DNA of 64,000 nt from JABRWC01 sp039961675 (GCA_039961675.1 JABRWC010000007.1:1-64000), one strand, 5' to 3'; positions 26,179 through 35,478 are shown, counted from the stretch's first letter. The notes: generated by a model from the letters alone, not told the origin. Made by a program: numbers and translations.

Positions 26179-26919
26179 GTGAAAGCAGAGAACTCCGCCG
26201 ACGAAGACCGCCACGCCCTGGCACAGCGGGTTTCAGCGCGCATCGCGACGGAAAGCGCGAATCGCCTGCGGAGCCACCCGACGGCGCTGGCGGTCATCTC
26301 GCTCGCCGCGGACGTGGTGGAATCGGCGTCGAGCCTGGCCGCCGGCTCCCCGGATCGTCCCCGGCAGGCCTGCCGCGTTGGTTGTTCGTGGTGCTGTCAT
26401 ATGGCGGTTTCCGTCACGGCGCCGGAAGCGCTCCTGATCGTGGACCGGCTGCGTGAGACGCTGCCGCCGGAGGGTTTCGCCGAGGCGGTGGATCGAATCC
26501 GCGAAACCTCGAAACAGGTGTCTCATCTAACCCTGGAGCGACGCGCGGCGGCCCGCGTGCCGTGCGCCCTTCTGGGACGCGCCGGGGAGTGCACGGTCCA
26601 TTGGTTTCGGCCGATCGGCTGCCGGGCGTGGACGTCGCTGTCGGCCGCGGCCTGCGAGCAGGCGTTCCTGCGTGACCAGCCGGGGCACGCGTCGGACATG
26701 GACCGGACGGCGTGGGCGGTCGGCAACGCAGTAACCGAGGGGCTGGAGCGAGGCATTCGTGATCGTGGTCTGGACGCCGGACAGTTCGAATTGCACAGCG
26801 TCGTGTTGCGGGCGATCGAGGCGCCCGACGCGGCGCTGCGCTGGGCGCGGGGCGAGCCGGTGTTTGAAGGCTGCGCGCGAGTCACGTCGGATGCGCTCCG
26901 GGCTGGCTGCGTGCGCTGA
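26179..26919 (+). CDS. YkgJ-family cysteine-cluster protein
   Basis: 246 residues. The metal-binding cluster begins CRVGCSWCCH (65-74: Cys65, Cys69, Cys72, Cys73) and continues with RVPCALL, GECTVHWFRPIGCRAW; this is the YkgJ/Fli-type CxxxCxxC family thought to bind iron-sulfur or zinc. An N-terminal ~60-residue helical region precedes it. GTG 26179 is the likely start (AAAGATAAAG upstream); TTG 26161 is an alternative. Function unknown in the family. It precedes the sigma-factor pair on the same strand by 82 bases. Confidence 0.72.
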   Translation: MKAENSADEDRHALAQRVSARIATESANRLRSHPTALAVISLAADVVESASSLAAGSPDRPRQACRVGCSWCCHMAVSVTAPEALLIVDRLRETLPPEGFAEAVDRIRETSKQVSHLTLERRAAARVPCALLGRAGECTVHWFRPIGCRAWTSLSAAACEQAFLRDQPGHASDMDRTAWAVGNAVTEGLERGIRDRGLDAGQFELHSVVLRAIEAPDAALRWARGEPVFEGCARVTSDALRAGCVR

Positions 26920-27001
26920 GCGGACGCTGCATTTCGCGGTTGCGTCCCGATCCAGATTGAGCGATGCTCGCAACCTGGCCGAGGTCGAACGGGAGCATGG
27001 G

Positions 27002-27649
27002 ATGCACGAGCTGCCTGCACGCGATTCACACGCGGGCGACGCCGACGCGGCGCGTTCGCTGGAACAGCGCGAGGAGCGTGCGCTGCTGGAGCGGCTCCGC
27101 GCGGGCGAGCCGGAGGCGTTCGGCACCCTCGTTCGCCGGCACGGCGCGCAGATGCTGGCGGTGGCGCGCCGGCTGCTGAGCCACGAAGACGACGCGCGCG
27201 AGGTGGTCCAGGACGCGTTCCTGTCGGCGTTTCGCGCGGTGGCGTCGTTCGAGGGCGGCTCACGTCTGGGCACGTGGCTGCACCGCATCACGGTGAACGC
27301 GGCGCTGATGAAGCTGCGCCAGCGCCGCCGGCGGCACGAGGAACCGATCGACGCGTACCTGCCGGGGTTCCTGGCGGACGGGCACCAGGCGCGGCCGGCG
27401 GAGGACTGGCGCCGCTCGGCGCAGGAGATCCTGAGTTCGCGCGAGGACCGGCAGTACGTGCTGGACTGCATTGAACGCATGCCCGAGTCATACCGCGAGG
27501 TTTTGAAGCTGCGCGACATCGAGGAGCTCAGCACGCAGGAGACAGCGGAGTTGCTGAGCATCGAACCGAACACCGTGAAAGTCCGCCTGCACCGGGCGCG
27601 GCAGGCGCTGCGGGCGCTGCTGGACGCGCGCTTTCGGGGGAACAGGTGA
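27002..27649 (+). CDS. ECF-family RNA polymerase sigma factor
   Basis: 215 residues. Sigma-2 region about 30-105 (DDAREVVQDAFLSAFRAV, then GTWLHRITVNAALMKLRQ) and sigma-4 about 150-208 (MPESYREVLKLRDIEELS, TVKVRLHRARQALR), joined by a short linker, which is the ECF layout. ATG 27002 has GGGAG 7 bases upstream. The stop codon overlaps the start of the anti-sigma gene (TGATGA), so expression is coupled. Target promoters cannot be told from the sequence. Confidence 0.92.
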   Translation: MHELPARDSHAGDADAARSLEQREERALLERLRAGEPEAFGTLVRRHGAQMLAVARRLLSHEDDAREVVQDAFLSAFRAVASFEGGSRLGTWLHRITVNAALMKLRQRRRRHEEPIDAYLPGFLADGHQARPAEDWRRSAQEILSSREDRQYVLDCIERMPESYREVLKLRDIEELSTQETAELLSIEPNTVKVRLHRARQALRALLDARFRGNR

Positions 27650-27897
27650 TGACGTGCCGTGAAGTGATCGAATTCCTGATGGACTACACCAGCGGCGAGC
27701 TGCCGCACGAGGTCCGCGCCGAGTTTGAGCGCCATCTGGAGCTGTGCCCGCCGTGCGTCGCGTACCTGCATACGTATGAGCAGACGCGGGAGTTGGCCCG
27801 GCACGCGTGCATTTCGCAGGACAAGGCGGTGGACGCCGACGTGCCGGAAGAGCTGGTGCGCGCGATTCTGGCGGCGCGGGCGGCGGAGCGCCGCTGA
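27649..27897 (+). CDS. zinc-binding anti-sigma factor
   Basis: 82 residues with a zf-HC2/ZAS motif: Cys3, His29, Cys33 and Cys36 (HLELCPPC). It would bind and hold the adjacent ECF sigma factor. No membrane segment is present, so it is a soluble, possibly redox-responsive, anti-sigma of the RsrA/ChrR class. Its ATG shares bases with the sigma stop codon. The 85-bp palindrome starts directly after its stop codon. Confidence 0.85.
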   Translation: MTCREVIEFLMDYTSGELPHEVRAEFERHLELCPPCVAYLHTYEQTRELARHACISQDKAVDADVPEELVRAILAARAAERR

Positions 27898-27982
27898 CAG
27901 TCCGTTGAAGAACCGTCCGCCGATTGGGGGACCGGCCTGGAGGCCGGTCCCCCAATGGGCGGACAGCTTTTTCAAGGGACTG
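27898..27982. repeat. 85-bp long palindrome after the sigma/anti-sigma operon
   Basis: An imperfect palindrome: outer arms CAGTCCGTTGAAGAACCGTC and its inverted match (GGCGGACAGCTTTTTCAAGG then GACTG) enclose TTGGGGGACCGGCCT / AGGCCGGTCCCCCAA. It begins at the base after the anti-sigma stop. The right arm has a T5 run, so it may also act as a terminator. Parts recur at 5678-5724, 24379-24461 and 51380-51402. Confidence 0.8.
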
Positions 27983-28150
27983 CTGGTGTGCTGTCTCAGA
28001 AATTCGCGGCATGATTCCGGGGACGGCACACCTCTGGTTCGCCACGCAAAGCAGAGCTTTGCACTCACCGACGTTCCGGACGTATTTGTGAGACAGGACG
28101 CTTGATGACATGCATGGGCGGTACGCCCGTACTACGCGGGATGATGCGCG

Positions 28151-29110
28151 CTACCGGAATCGGTCCGCGCTGAACAGCTCGTCCATTTGTGCCAGGTCGG
28201 CGTCGGTCAGCTTCACGTTCAGCGCCGCGACGTTTTCCTCGACTTGCTCCGGGCGAGAGGCGCCGAGGATCGCACTGCTGACCGCGGGCCGTGAGATGAC
28301 CCACGCCAGCGCGAGCTGTGCGAGCGTCGCATCGTGGGCCAACGCGATCGGGCGAAGCCGGTCGGCGCGATCGACGATCTCGCGGTCGATCTGCGTCAGG
28401 AACATGTTCATCTGTGCATTGCCGGCGCGGCTGCCCGCCGGAACCTTGCCGCCGGAATACTTGCCCGTGAGCAGACCCTGCTTCAGCGGGCTCCACACGA
28501 GCATCCCCATCCCTTCCTGGAGGCAGGCCCGCTGCACGCCGTTGGTTTCCACGCGCCGTGCGGCGAGGCTGTACTCGGGTTGCTCGGAGATGGGCGGATC
28601 GGCGTGCAGCTCCCGGGCGATGGCGCAGGCGTTCTTGATCTCCAGCGCGGGCCACTCGCTCACGCCCCAATAGAGGATCTTCCCGCGGCGGATCAGGTCG
28701 TCCATGGCGCGGACTACTTCGTACACCTCCGTGTCTGGGTCATGGCGGTGGCATTGGTACAGGTCGATATAGTCGACCTGGAGTCGGCGCAGCGAATTCT
28801 CCACCCCCTCGTGAATGTGCTTCCGCGAGAGCCCGCGGTCGTTCACGTTGTCGGACATGGGCCAGAAGACTTTCGTGGCCAGCACGATGTCCTGCCGGCG
28901 GAACGCCCTGAGCTGCGGACCGAGGAATTCCTCGGCCGCGCCCTTGCGATAGATGTCGGCGGTGTCGAAGAAGTTGATCCCCAGGTCCCAGGCCTTGCGG
29001 ACACAGGCCCGTGCCACGTCGTCATCAATGCCGCCGCCGTGCGTGAGCCAGTTGCCAAAGCCGAGGACGGAGACTTTCAGGCCGGACTTTCCAATACGCC
29101 GATAGTCCAT
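28151..29110 (-). CDS. aldo/keto reductase
   Basis: NADPH-dependent oxidoreductase of the Kv-beta/YghZ-like AKR branch. 319 residues, TIM-barrel length. Catalytic set Asp49, Tyr54 (FDTADIYRKG), Lys80 (VLATKVFW) and His121 (YQCHRHD); NADP-binding GASRPEQVEENV near the C-terminus. ATG 29110 has AGGAG 5 bases upstream; GTG 29116 is less likely. Substrate unknown. Confidence 0.9.
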   Translation of the reverse strand: MDYRRIGKSGLKVSVLGFGNWLTHGGGIDDDVARACVRKAWDLGINFFDTADIYRKGAAEEFLGPQLRAFRRQDIVLATKVFWPMSDNVNDRGLSRKHIHEGVENSLRRLQVDYIDLYQCHRHDPDTEVYEVVRAMDDLIRRGKILYWGVSEWPALEIKNACAIARELHADPPISEQPEYSLAARRVETNGVQRACLQEGMGMLVWSPLKQGLLTGKYSGGKVPAGSRAGNAQMNMFLTQIDREIVDRADRLRPIALAHDATLAQLALAWVISRPAVSSAILGASRPEQVEENVAALNVKLTDADLAQMDELFSADRFR

Positions 29111-29256
29111 GAGCACTCCTGCCGAATGCCGTTCTAATCGCCGGCGAACTCAATTCGCGATCCGCGGCGCGGTGTCCGTACCGTCGGACGCCGCGGCGGC
29201 GCGAACGACGAGCGCCCAACAAGCCGGGGGTGTGCGCGTCGCGCCGACAATCCGAC

Positions 29257-29312
29257 CCCCTCGCGGAAGCGAGGGGACGCCTCGCACTTCCGTGCGGGGT
29301 TCGGATGTGCGC
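29257..29312. repeat. intergenic palindrome pair
   Basis: In the 228-base gap before the aldo/keto reductase: CCCCTCGC-ggaa-GCGAGGGG (29257-29276) and GCACTTCCGTGC (29284-29295) followed by GGGGTTCGG. This composite type recurs in many planctomycete genomes. No gene is seen in the gap. Confidence 0.55.
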
Positions 29313-29338
29313 GCGGCGACCCTTGCGAACAATCACCC

Positions 29339-30058
29339 TCACGGCCGCGGTTCCGCTCGGAGCCGGCGCACGGCTTGCATATAGCGCGGCAGCAGGATCA
29401 GAGCCAGCGCGACCATGACGAAGAGGCTGACCGCCACGTACCATCCAACGATGGCAACAAACCAGCGGATCCCAGCCGTCGGCGGCGCGCCGACAACCGT
29501 GTGGACCCGTGCAAAGCACTCGCGCGCCTCGCGGTCCTGCCGGAACGGCGCCAGTACGTGGCGTCCAATGACGCCGCCGCCCTCGGCATAGTACCCCACC
29601 GCGGCGCCGCCCTGCGCAACGAAGCCCACCGCTCCGCCGGCCATCGCCAGGCCCCCGGCGGCGCCGCCGCCCATCGCGATCAGACCGAGCGCACCTCCGC
29701 CGGCGGTCAGCAGCCCGATCGACCAGCCGCCGAACGAGATCACGCCGATCGAAAAGCCGCCAATGGCGATGATGCCTCGCGCAAAACCGCCGAGCGCGAG
29801 CCAGCCGGTGGCGACGTCGCCGATGGCGATGATGCCTTTGGCGCGGCCGGTCTTCTCTTCGTCGTCCGGGCCGAGCGCGATGTGCAGGAGCGGCAGGCCG
29901 AAGATCACGATGGGAGACTTGTAGCGCCGGCCAGCCGCAAATCGCGGGCCGCGCTCAAGCACGTCGATGAGCGGCTTGCCGCACTCGGGGCACTTGCTCG
30001 ATTCGGTCAGGCCCACGAGCGAGTAGCCGCAGTTTCCGCAATAGGGATCGCGAGCCAC
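29339..30058 (-). CDS. zinc-ribbon membrane protein with glycine-rich decapeptide repeats
   Basis: 239 residues. An N-terminal zinc ribbon (Cys7, Cys10, Cys23, Cys26) leads to about nine consecutive 10-residue repeats (about 73-165) of pattern (A/S)xGxxAxGGx, for example SIGVISFGGW and ALGLIAMGGG. The period suggests a beta-solenoid or a stack of short hydrophobic strands. A C-terminal membrane helix (about 199-223) and a basic tail follow. GTG 30058 is the start, with GGAGG close upstream (CCGGAGGCGCGC); no ATG suits. Not assigned to a named family; function unknown. Confidence 0.65.
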   Translation of the reverse strand: MARDPYCGNCGYSLVGLTESSKCPECGKPLIDVLERGPRFAAGRRYKSPIVIFGLPLLHIALGPDDEEKTGRAKGIIAIGDVATGWLALGGFARGIIAIGGFSIGVISFGGWSIGLLTAGGGALGLIAMGGGAAGGLAMAGGAVGFVAQGGAAVGYYAEGGGVIGRHVLAPFRQDREARECFARVHTVVGAPPTAGIRWFVAIVGWYVAVSLFVMVALALILLPRYMQAVRRLRAEPRP

Positions 30059-30277
30059 GCGCGCCTCCGGGAAGTCAGAGTCAATTCGACGTTTGAGAAT
30101 CCAGGACGGGCTGGAGGTCGCCAGCCGGAACTCGCCGAGCGGAACCGCCCGGCACGGTTGCGAACGCAGCGCAACGACCTCGCGGCGGCCGAGAGCCCGG
30201 CGTCGGCCGACGGCGTATCGGCGACCGCGCGTCTCGCGGCGTCCGCAATCTCCGCACGTACGGTCGCACCGCACGGG

Positions 30278-31621
30278 CTATGGGCCACGGCCGAGGGGGT
30301 TTTCGGCGATGAGGCTTGGTCGCGGCTCGATCGCGAGGATGAAACGCACGAACGCGCGCACCCACGCTTCATCCACCTTGCCGAAGATGTCCTCGAACTG
30401 CTCCTGCTTTTCGGTGCGGTTCAGGCGGATGGAAAAGTCGCTCTCGCGCTCGCCCAGGAGGCGCAGCCACTCGGCGTACTTCTCGCGGTGCTGGTGCCAC
30501 AGGTAGTGGTTCAGCGCCCAGCCCATGACGTACGCCTGGTAGCCGTCCGGGTCGTAGTCGGCGACGATGACCTCGCGCACGAACTCCCATGGGACGCGTT
30601 CGGGATCGGTGCCGTAGAAGCGGCGGAACTCGATCAGGCGGTCGTGGTTCGTGGCGCCGAGACCGGCGCCGATCTCCGTCGGGGGCACTTCGAACATCGT
30701 GGCCAGCCCCTCGGTCATCCAGCGCGGCAGATCGCCGAAGCGTGGGTAGATGCCCATGTTGAAGTGCATGTGGTGGCCGGCCTCATGCTGCACGACCTTC
30801 AGGTTCCACCAATTCGCGTAGTGTTCGGAACGGGCGCGCAATTTGTTCCGCTCTTCGGCGGGCACGGAGGGGTCCGATGCCCGTTTCAGCAAATCAGCAA
30901 GGACCGGCCAGGTGGTCATCTCGAAGAAGGCCGAGCGGTTGTTGGTCCGCATGTAGAAACCCAGCGCCCCGGCGGTGCGGAAGCCGTTGAGCGTCTGGTA
31001 CGCGGCGTACTCGTCGAACGTGCCGAAGTAGAAGATTTCCAGCTTGGCGCGCGGCAGGCGTTTGTGGATGTTCAACTGGTTGATGTACGTCACGCACCAG
31101 CGATAGGTGGATTCAAGCCGCGCCGCCAGCTTGCGCGCCGGCTCAGGCTCCGAGGAGTATACGAACACGAAGTGCGGGGTCTCGAAATAGCGCGCTTTGC
31201 GGCCGGCGATCCGCATCATGTCGTCGAGCGAGTCGCGGTCCAGCGGCAGCTCGGTCTCGAGGTTGATCGTGTCCTCCTCCTCGAGCGCGTCGAGCGCCAC
31301 GTTCTCGCTGCCGAGGATGGCCTCGACCACGTCTGGGCCGAGGACGGCGGCCGCCGCGTCGCCGGCGGCCGGCGGCGGCGCTTCTCCGCGAGGCTCTTCC
31401 AGCGGAATGAGCTTGGCGACCTGCGTTTTGGGGATGCGAAGCTTGGCAATGCCCTGCTTCACGATGTAGAAATCGCCCTCTTCGCTGACTTCGCCCTCGA
31501 TCGGCGGGCGGTTGTTGTTCAGCATCACGCGGTACCGGCCGGAGACCTCGGCCCACGCCGGTCCGACCCAGGCGGCGATCGTGACGATGCAGAGCGCAGA
31601 CAAGGCGAGCGGCTTGCTCAC
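30278..31621 (-). CDS. exported DUF1570 gluzincin-type metalloprotease
   Basis: 447 residues. Signal peptide 1-24 (SALCIVTIAAWVGPAWA). A zinc-protease motif HEAGHH (His279, Glu280, His283) is followed by the third ligand Glu304 in WMTEGLATMF, the DUF1570 gluzincin layout. An N-terminal part (27-75) looks like a small beta domain, and a Pro/Ala/acidic linker (75-125) follows. GTG 31621 is chosen for GGGAG 8 bases upstream and the signal peptide. DUF1570 proteins are expanded in planctomycetes; substrates unknown. Divergent from thiL. Confidence 0.8.
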   Translation of the reverse strand: MSKPLALSALCIVTIAAWVGPAWAEVSGRYRVMLNNNRPPIEGEVSEEGDFYIVKQGIAKLRIPKTQVAKLIPLEEPRGEAPPPAAGDAAAAVLGPDVVEAILGSENVALDALEEEDTINLETELPLDRDSLDDMMRIAGRKARYFETPHFVFVYSSEPEPARKLAARLESTYRWCVTYINQLNIHKRLPRAKLEIFYFGTFDEYAAYQTLNGFRTAGALGFYMRTNNRSAFFEMTTWPVLADLLKRASDPSVPAEERNKLRARSEHYANWWNLKVVQHEAGHHMHFNMGIYPRFGDLPRWMTEGLATMFEVPPTEIGAGLGATNHDRLIEFRRFYGTDPERVPWEFVREVIVADYDPDGYQAYVMGWALNHYLWHQHREKYAEWLRLLGERESDFSIRLNRTEKQEQFEDIFGKVDEAWVRAFVRFILAIEPRPSLIAENPLGRGP

Positions 31622-31770
31622 GGCAGAATCTCCCGGGAACTTGGTGGCGCTTCGCTCCAAAAGCTAGTATATCGTTGTGCGCCGGGGGGAAAAGCGCACT
31701 CCGGCGGGCTGGTTGCCGATCCGGGCCGGTCCGCACCGCGATGGAAACGAGCCCACAGCGCGGATTGGTC

Positions 31771-32727
31771 ATGAATACAGGTCGAGCGGGGCAGGCCGGG
31801 CGTCGCGGGGAGCGCGAGCTGCTGGCGCGCCTGCGACGCGAGCTGGCGCGGCAGACGATCCAGCCCGCCGCGGCGGTCCCGTTCGGCGACGACATGGCCG
31901 CGCTCGACCCGGCCGATCCCCGGCTGCTGTGGACGACGGACATGCTCATGGACGGCGTGGACTTTCGCTCGGCCGAGCATGGCTGGTTTGACGTTGGCTG
32001 GAAGTGCATGGCCGTCAATCTCAGCGACTGCGCCGCGATGGCCGCGCGGCCGGTGGGCGCGTTGTGCGCCGTGGCGCTGAGCAACGCCCTGACGATGGAT
32101 GACGCGTTGCGGCTGCTTCAGGGCCTGCGCGAATGCGGAGAGCAATACGGCTGCCCGCTCGTCGGCGGCGACACGAACAGTTGGGACCAGCCCACGGTAA
32201 TCGCCGTCACCGTTGCGGGGCGCATAGACCCCGGAACGCCGCCCGTTCTGCGATCCGGCGCTCGCCCCGGCGACTGGGTGTACGTGACAGGCCCCGTCGG
32301 CGGCTCGATTCTCGGGCGGCACCTGCACCCCTGCCCGCGCGTGCGGGAGGCACTCGAGATTTCGCGGACGCTTGCACCGGCGGCGATGATCGACATCAGC
32401 GACGGGCTGGCGATAGACCTTTCGCGGGTCTGCGAAGAATCCGGCTGCGGGGCCGACCTGGACGCGACGCGGCTGGACGCCGCCGTGCACGAAGACGCGC
32501 ATCGCCTGGCGTCTCAGACGGGACGCACGGCGCGCGAGCATGCGCTGGAGGACGGGGAGGATTTCGAGTTGATCGTCGTGCTGCGCGCACCGCCGCCGGA
32601 TGCCGACCGCAAGCGGTTCGGATTGCTACCGTTGGGGCGGATGGTGGCGGAGGCGGGCCTGTTTCTGCGGGTTGCGGACGGGTCGAGGGCGCCGCTGATC
32701 CCGCGCGGCTGGGAGCACTTTTGTTGA
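31771..32727 (+). CDS. thiL: thiamine-monophosphate kinase
   Basis: ATP-dependent phosphorylation of thiamine phosphate to the active diphosphate. 318 residues. Motifs: FGDDMAAL, TTDMLMDGVDF, NLSDCAAMAARPVGAL, GGDTNSW, ISDGLAIDLSRV, GEDFELIV: the ThiL/PurM-like fold. ATG 31771 is the best homology-based start although the upstream site is weak. tsaE overlaps its stop codon. No TPP riboswitch or other thi gene is visible here. Confidence 0.92.
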   Translation: MNTGRAGQAGRRGERELLARLRRELARQTIQPAAAVPFGDDMAALDPADPRLLWTTDMLMDGVDFRSAEHGWFDVGWKCMAVNLSDCAAMAARPVGALCAVALSNALTMDDALRLLQGLRECGEQYGCPLVGGDTNSWDQPTVIAVTVAGRIDPGTPPVLRSGARPGDWVYVTGPVGGSILGRHLHPCPRVREALEISRTLAPAAMIDISDGLAIDLSRVCEESGCGADLDATRLDAAVHEDAHRLASQTGRTAREHALEDGEDFELIVVLRAPPPDADRKRFGLLPLGRMVAEAGLFLRVADGSRAPLIPRGWEHFC

Positions 32728-33212
32728 GCGGCGTGATCGAGCTGTGCTCATCCGCTCCGGAACAGACGCTCGCGGCGGGAGCTGCGCTGGGCCGCATGCT
32801 CCGCGCCGGGGATGTCCTTGCGCTATGCGGACCGCTCGGGTCAGGCAAGACGCAGTTCGTGAAGGGCGTCGCGCGGGGGCTGGACATCCCCCGCGACGAG
32901 CCCGTCGTCAGCCCCACGTTCGTGCTGGTCCGGGAGTACGTCGGGCGGCTGCGGTTGTGTCACTGCGACGCGTTCCGGATCGGATCGGTCGATGAGCTGC
33001 TGGCGCTGGGGCTGGATGAACTGCGGACGGACGGCGCCGTGGTCGCGATCGAGTGGGCGGACCGGTTTCCCGGAGCATTCGGCTCGGACTCGATGCGATT
33101 CGAGCTTGAGCACGAGGGGGAGCATCGGCGGCACATCCGAGCCTGGGTTCCGGACACCGACGTACGGGCACGATTGCGGGCGGCTTGGAGTTCGATTTCG
33201 AGCTGCGCGTGA
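32724..33212 (+). CDS. tsaE: tRNA threonylcarbamoyladenosine biosynthesis ATPase
   Basis: ATPase that works with TsaB/TsaD to place t6A on ANN-decoding tRNAs. About 162 residues. Walker A GPLGSGKTQFVKG, switch VVSPTFVLVREY, HCDAFRI and VAIEWADRF match the family. TTG 32724 overlaps the thiL stop and has GGGAG 8 bases upstream; GTG 32733 is the alternative start. The C-terminal ~30 residues are weakly conserved. Confidence 0.9.
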   Translation: MSGVIELCSSAPEQTLAAGAALGRMLRAGDVLALCGPLGSGKTQFVKGVARGLDIPRDEPVVSPTFVLVREYVGRLRLCHCDAFRIGSVDELLALGLDELRTDGAVVAIEWADRFPGAFGSDSMRFELEHEGEHRRHIRAWVPDTDVRARLRAAWSSISSCA

Positions 33213-33396
33213 ACGGTGTCGGAGACCGTGTTGCGGCGTCCTGGCGGCGAACGACACGCCGGAGGTGCGTTCGGATCAAGCGTCGGGCACGGAGGGCCGA
33301 CGCAAATGGGGCGCTCGGACACGGAAGCCCGGCGTTGCGGGTTCCATCCGACTCGAAGGTCCGAGGCCACGGCGCGCGGCGGAGGCGGTATCTCGG

Positions 33397-34035
33397 TCAC
33401 ACGCCGGCCTTCATGTCGGCGGTGAGTTCTTCCGCGCAGGCGGCAACGGCGGTGCGCGGGTTGGATTTCTGCCGACGGATAAAGCCGGCCACATCGGCGC
33501 GGGAGTGGACGCTCGCACCAAGCGGTCGAAGCGCCTGAAGTGCCTGGCCGATGGCTACGTTCCGGCACTCGGGGGTCTCAAATGAGGCGCGCTCGACTTC
33601 GAGAATCGCGGGGACGATCCGGTTCAGCAGATCCGGGCGGGCCAGGGCGATCCGTCCGGCGCCGCGGATCGCGTTTGCGGCGCTGATCAGGTTACCGCCG
33701 CGAATGAAAGCCAGGTAGCGGTCCAGCAGCGCGTCCACCTTGCGCTGCGAATCCACACCCGCCAGCGCCGCGAGAATCCGCATTGCGTTCCAGCAGACGA
33801 CTTTGCTGTCGCTGCTGAGGCGTGCGGCGATCGCATCGAAAAAGGGATAGACGCGCGCAGGGTTTTTTTCGGCGGTGACGGAAAGCGCCTTGCCGGCGGC
33901 GAAGCGCGCCGTGCCGGAAGGCGCGGCCATTCTCTCGACGGCGACGCCGACCTGTGCCCGCGACAGACTTCGAGCGGCCGGGCGTTGCTGAGGTGATCGG
34001 CGTGGCTTTGTGCGGCGGAGTCGCGACGGGTTCAT
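33397..34035 (-). CDS. alpha-helical HEAT-repeat-like hypothetical protein
   Basis: 212 residues; basic N-terminus (1-25, Arg/Pro-rich), then paired amphipathic helices (about 35-205, for example VVCWNAMRILAALAGVD, LISAANAIRGAGRIALA) in a HEAT/ARM-like pattern. No catalytic motif seen. ATG 34035 has AAGGGGA about 6 bases upstream. Divergent from the efflux adaptor gene. A scaffold or interaction role is a guess from the fold pattern only. Confidence 0.6.
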   Translation of the reverse strand: MNPSRLRRTKPRRSPQQRPAARSLSRAQVGVAVERMAAPSGTARFAAGKALSVTAEKNPARVYPFFDAIAARLSSDSKVVCWNAMRILAALAGVDSQRKVDALLDRYLAFIRGGNLISAANAIRGAGRIALARPDLLNRIVPAILEVERASFETPECRNVAIGQALQALRPLGASVHSRADVAGFIRRQKSNPRTAVAACAEELTADMKAGV

Positions 34036-34361
34036 TTTGTCCCCTTCTGAAGTGCGTTCGAGCGGCCAGCAGCGTCATCGTCTCGCGCGGAGCGGCGTTG
34101 TCAATCGCAAAAACGGCGCGATTCGCGAACCCGGGCGCCGGCGAGGCCGGTCATGCATCGGCTGCCCGCAGCGGCTCTACGCGTGACATTCCCGCGCTGC
34201 GGGCGCAGCACACGCGGCCGTTGCGCCGCGCGCCGCGGGAACGCAAGCCGGTCGCCGGCGTGCGAAGGCCACGCTGCTGGCGTGGTCGCCGCAGGGCAGT
34301 ACGATACGAACAACGCCCTCGACACGGAGAGCGGCGCGGCGGCTTTTCAGAGGGGACGACG
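34036..34361. other. divergent intergenic region
   Basis: 326 bases between the HEAT-like gene (minus) and the RND adaptor gene (plus); it should carry both promoters. GC-rich, with an open plus-strand frame that I do not think is coding. No operator or RNA recognised. Confidence 0.5.
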
Positions 34362-35462
34362 ATGCCCACAGGGGGAATCCTGCCCGCGATCCGACGATTC
34401 CTGAAGACCGCGGCCACGGGCGGGGCGCTGCTGGTGGTCGTGGTGCTGCTGATCCTGTGGTTGGCCGGATACTTCCACTCGAAGATCGGGTCGGGCGAAA
34501 CGGCAGCCGCCTTGGCGTCGGGCCGGCCGATCGGCGATGCGCGGCTGGTCGAGGTCCGCACGATCCGCAGGCCGATGGTCGAGTCCGCGGTCGGCACGGT
34601 GCAGACGGTGCACGAGGTGTCGATCGCTTCGAAGATTCTGGCCAAGGTGCTGGAGGTCAACGCCAGCGCCGGACAGCGCGTCGCGAAGGGCGAAGTGCTG
34701 GTGCGGCTCGACGACGCGGATCTGCGCGCACGGCTGGAGCAGGCGCGGGCGGCGGTGGATGCGGCGCTTGCGGCGCGCGACCTGGCGAAGATCGAGCTGG
34801 AGCGTCTCGAGCGGCTGGCCGCGGCCGGGAACGCGACGGCGCTGGAACTGGACCGCGGCCGCGCGGCGCTCAAGTCGGCCGAGGCTGAAGTGACGCGCGC
34901 CGAGCAGCTTCGGGAAGAGGCGGCGGTCACGCTTGAATACGCGACGGTGCGCAGCCCGATTGACGGCCAAGTGGTGGATAAGCGGATCGAGGCCGGCGAC
35001 ACGGCCGCGCCGGGGCAGGTGCTGGTCACGCTGTTCGATCCGACGCGCATGCAACTTGTCGCCAGCGTGCGCGAGTCGCTGACCCAGCGGCTCGCCGTGG
35101 GGCAGAGCATTACGGTGCAGATCGACGCGATCGGCAGGCAGTGCGAGGGGCAGGTGCGAGAGATCGTTCCTGAAGCCGAGTCCGCCAGCCGCACGTTCCT
35201 CGTGAAAGTCACCGGCCCGTGCCCTCCCGGCGTCTACGCCGGCATGTTCGGCCGGGTGTTCATCCCGCTCGACGAGCAGGAATTGCTCGTCGTCCCGCGT
35301 TCGGCGGTGCGGCGCGTCGGGCAGCTCGACATTGTCGAGGTGGCCGAGGGTGGCTTCCTTGTGCGCCGCGTGGTTCAGCTCGGCCGGGAGCACGACGCCG
35401 ACGTCGAGGTGCTTGCCGGCCTGCGGGCCGGCGAGCGAGTCGCCGTCGATTCGCGCGGTTAG
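34362..35462 (+). CDS. RND efflux periplasmic adaptor (membrane fusion protein)
   Basis: 366 residues. One N-terminal membrane anchor (about 20-37), a split lipoyl/barrel-sandwich domain (SIASKILAKVLEVNASAGQRVAKGEVLV and TVRSPIDGQVVDKRIEAGD), a helical hairpin between them (about 125-190, Ala/Glu/Leu-rich), then beta-barrel and membrane-proximal domains. ATG 34362 has AGGGG 7 bases upstream. It pairs with the RND pump 16 bases downstream. No outer-membrane TolC-type gene is nearby. Confidence 0.9.
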   Translation: MPTGGILPAIRRFLKTAATGGALLVVVVLLILWLAGYFHSKIGSGETAAALASGRPIGDARLVEVRTIRRPMVESAVGTVQTVHEVSIASKILAKVLEVNASAGQRVAKGEVLVRLDDADLRARLEQARAAVDAALAARDLAKIELERLERLAAAGNATALELDRGRAALKSAEAEVTRAEQLREEAAVTLEYATVRSPIDGQVVDKRIEAGDTAAPGQVLVTLFDPTRMQLVASVRESLTQRLAVGQSITVQIDAIGRQCEGQVREIVPEAESASRTFLVKVTGPCPPGVYAGMFGRVFIPLDEQELLVVPRSAVRRVGQLDIVEVAEGGFLVRRVVQLGREHDADVEVLAGLRAGERVAVDSRG

Positions 35463-35478
35463 TTCGGAGCCAGCGTAG

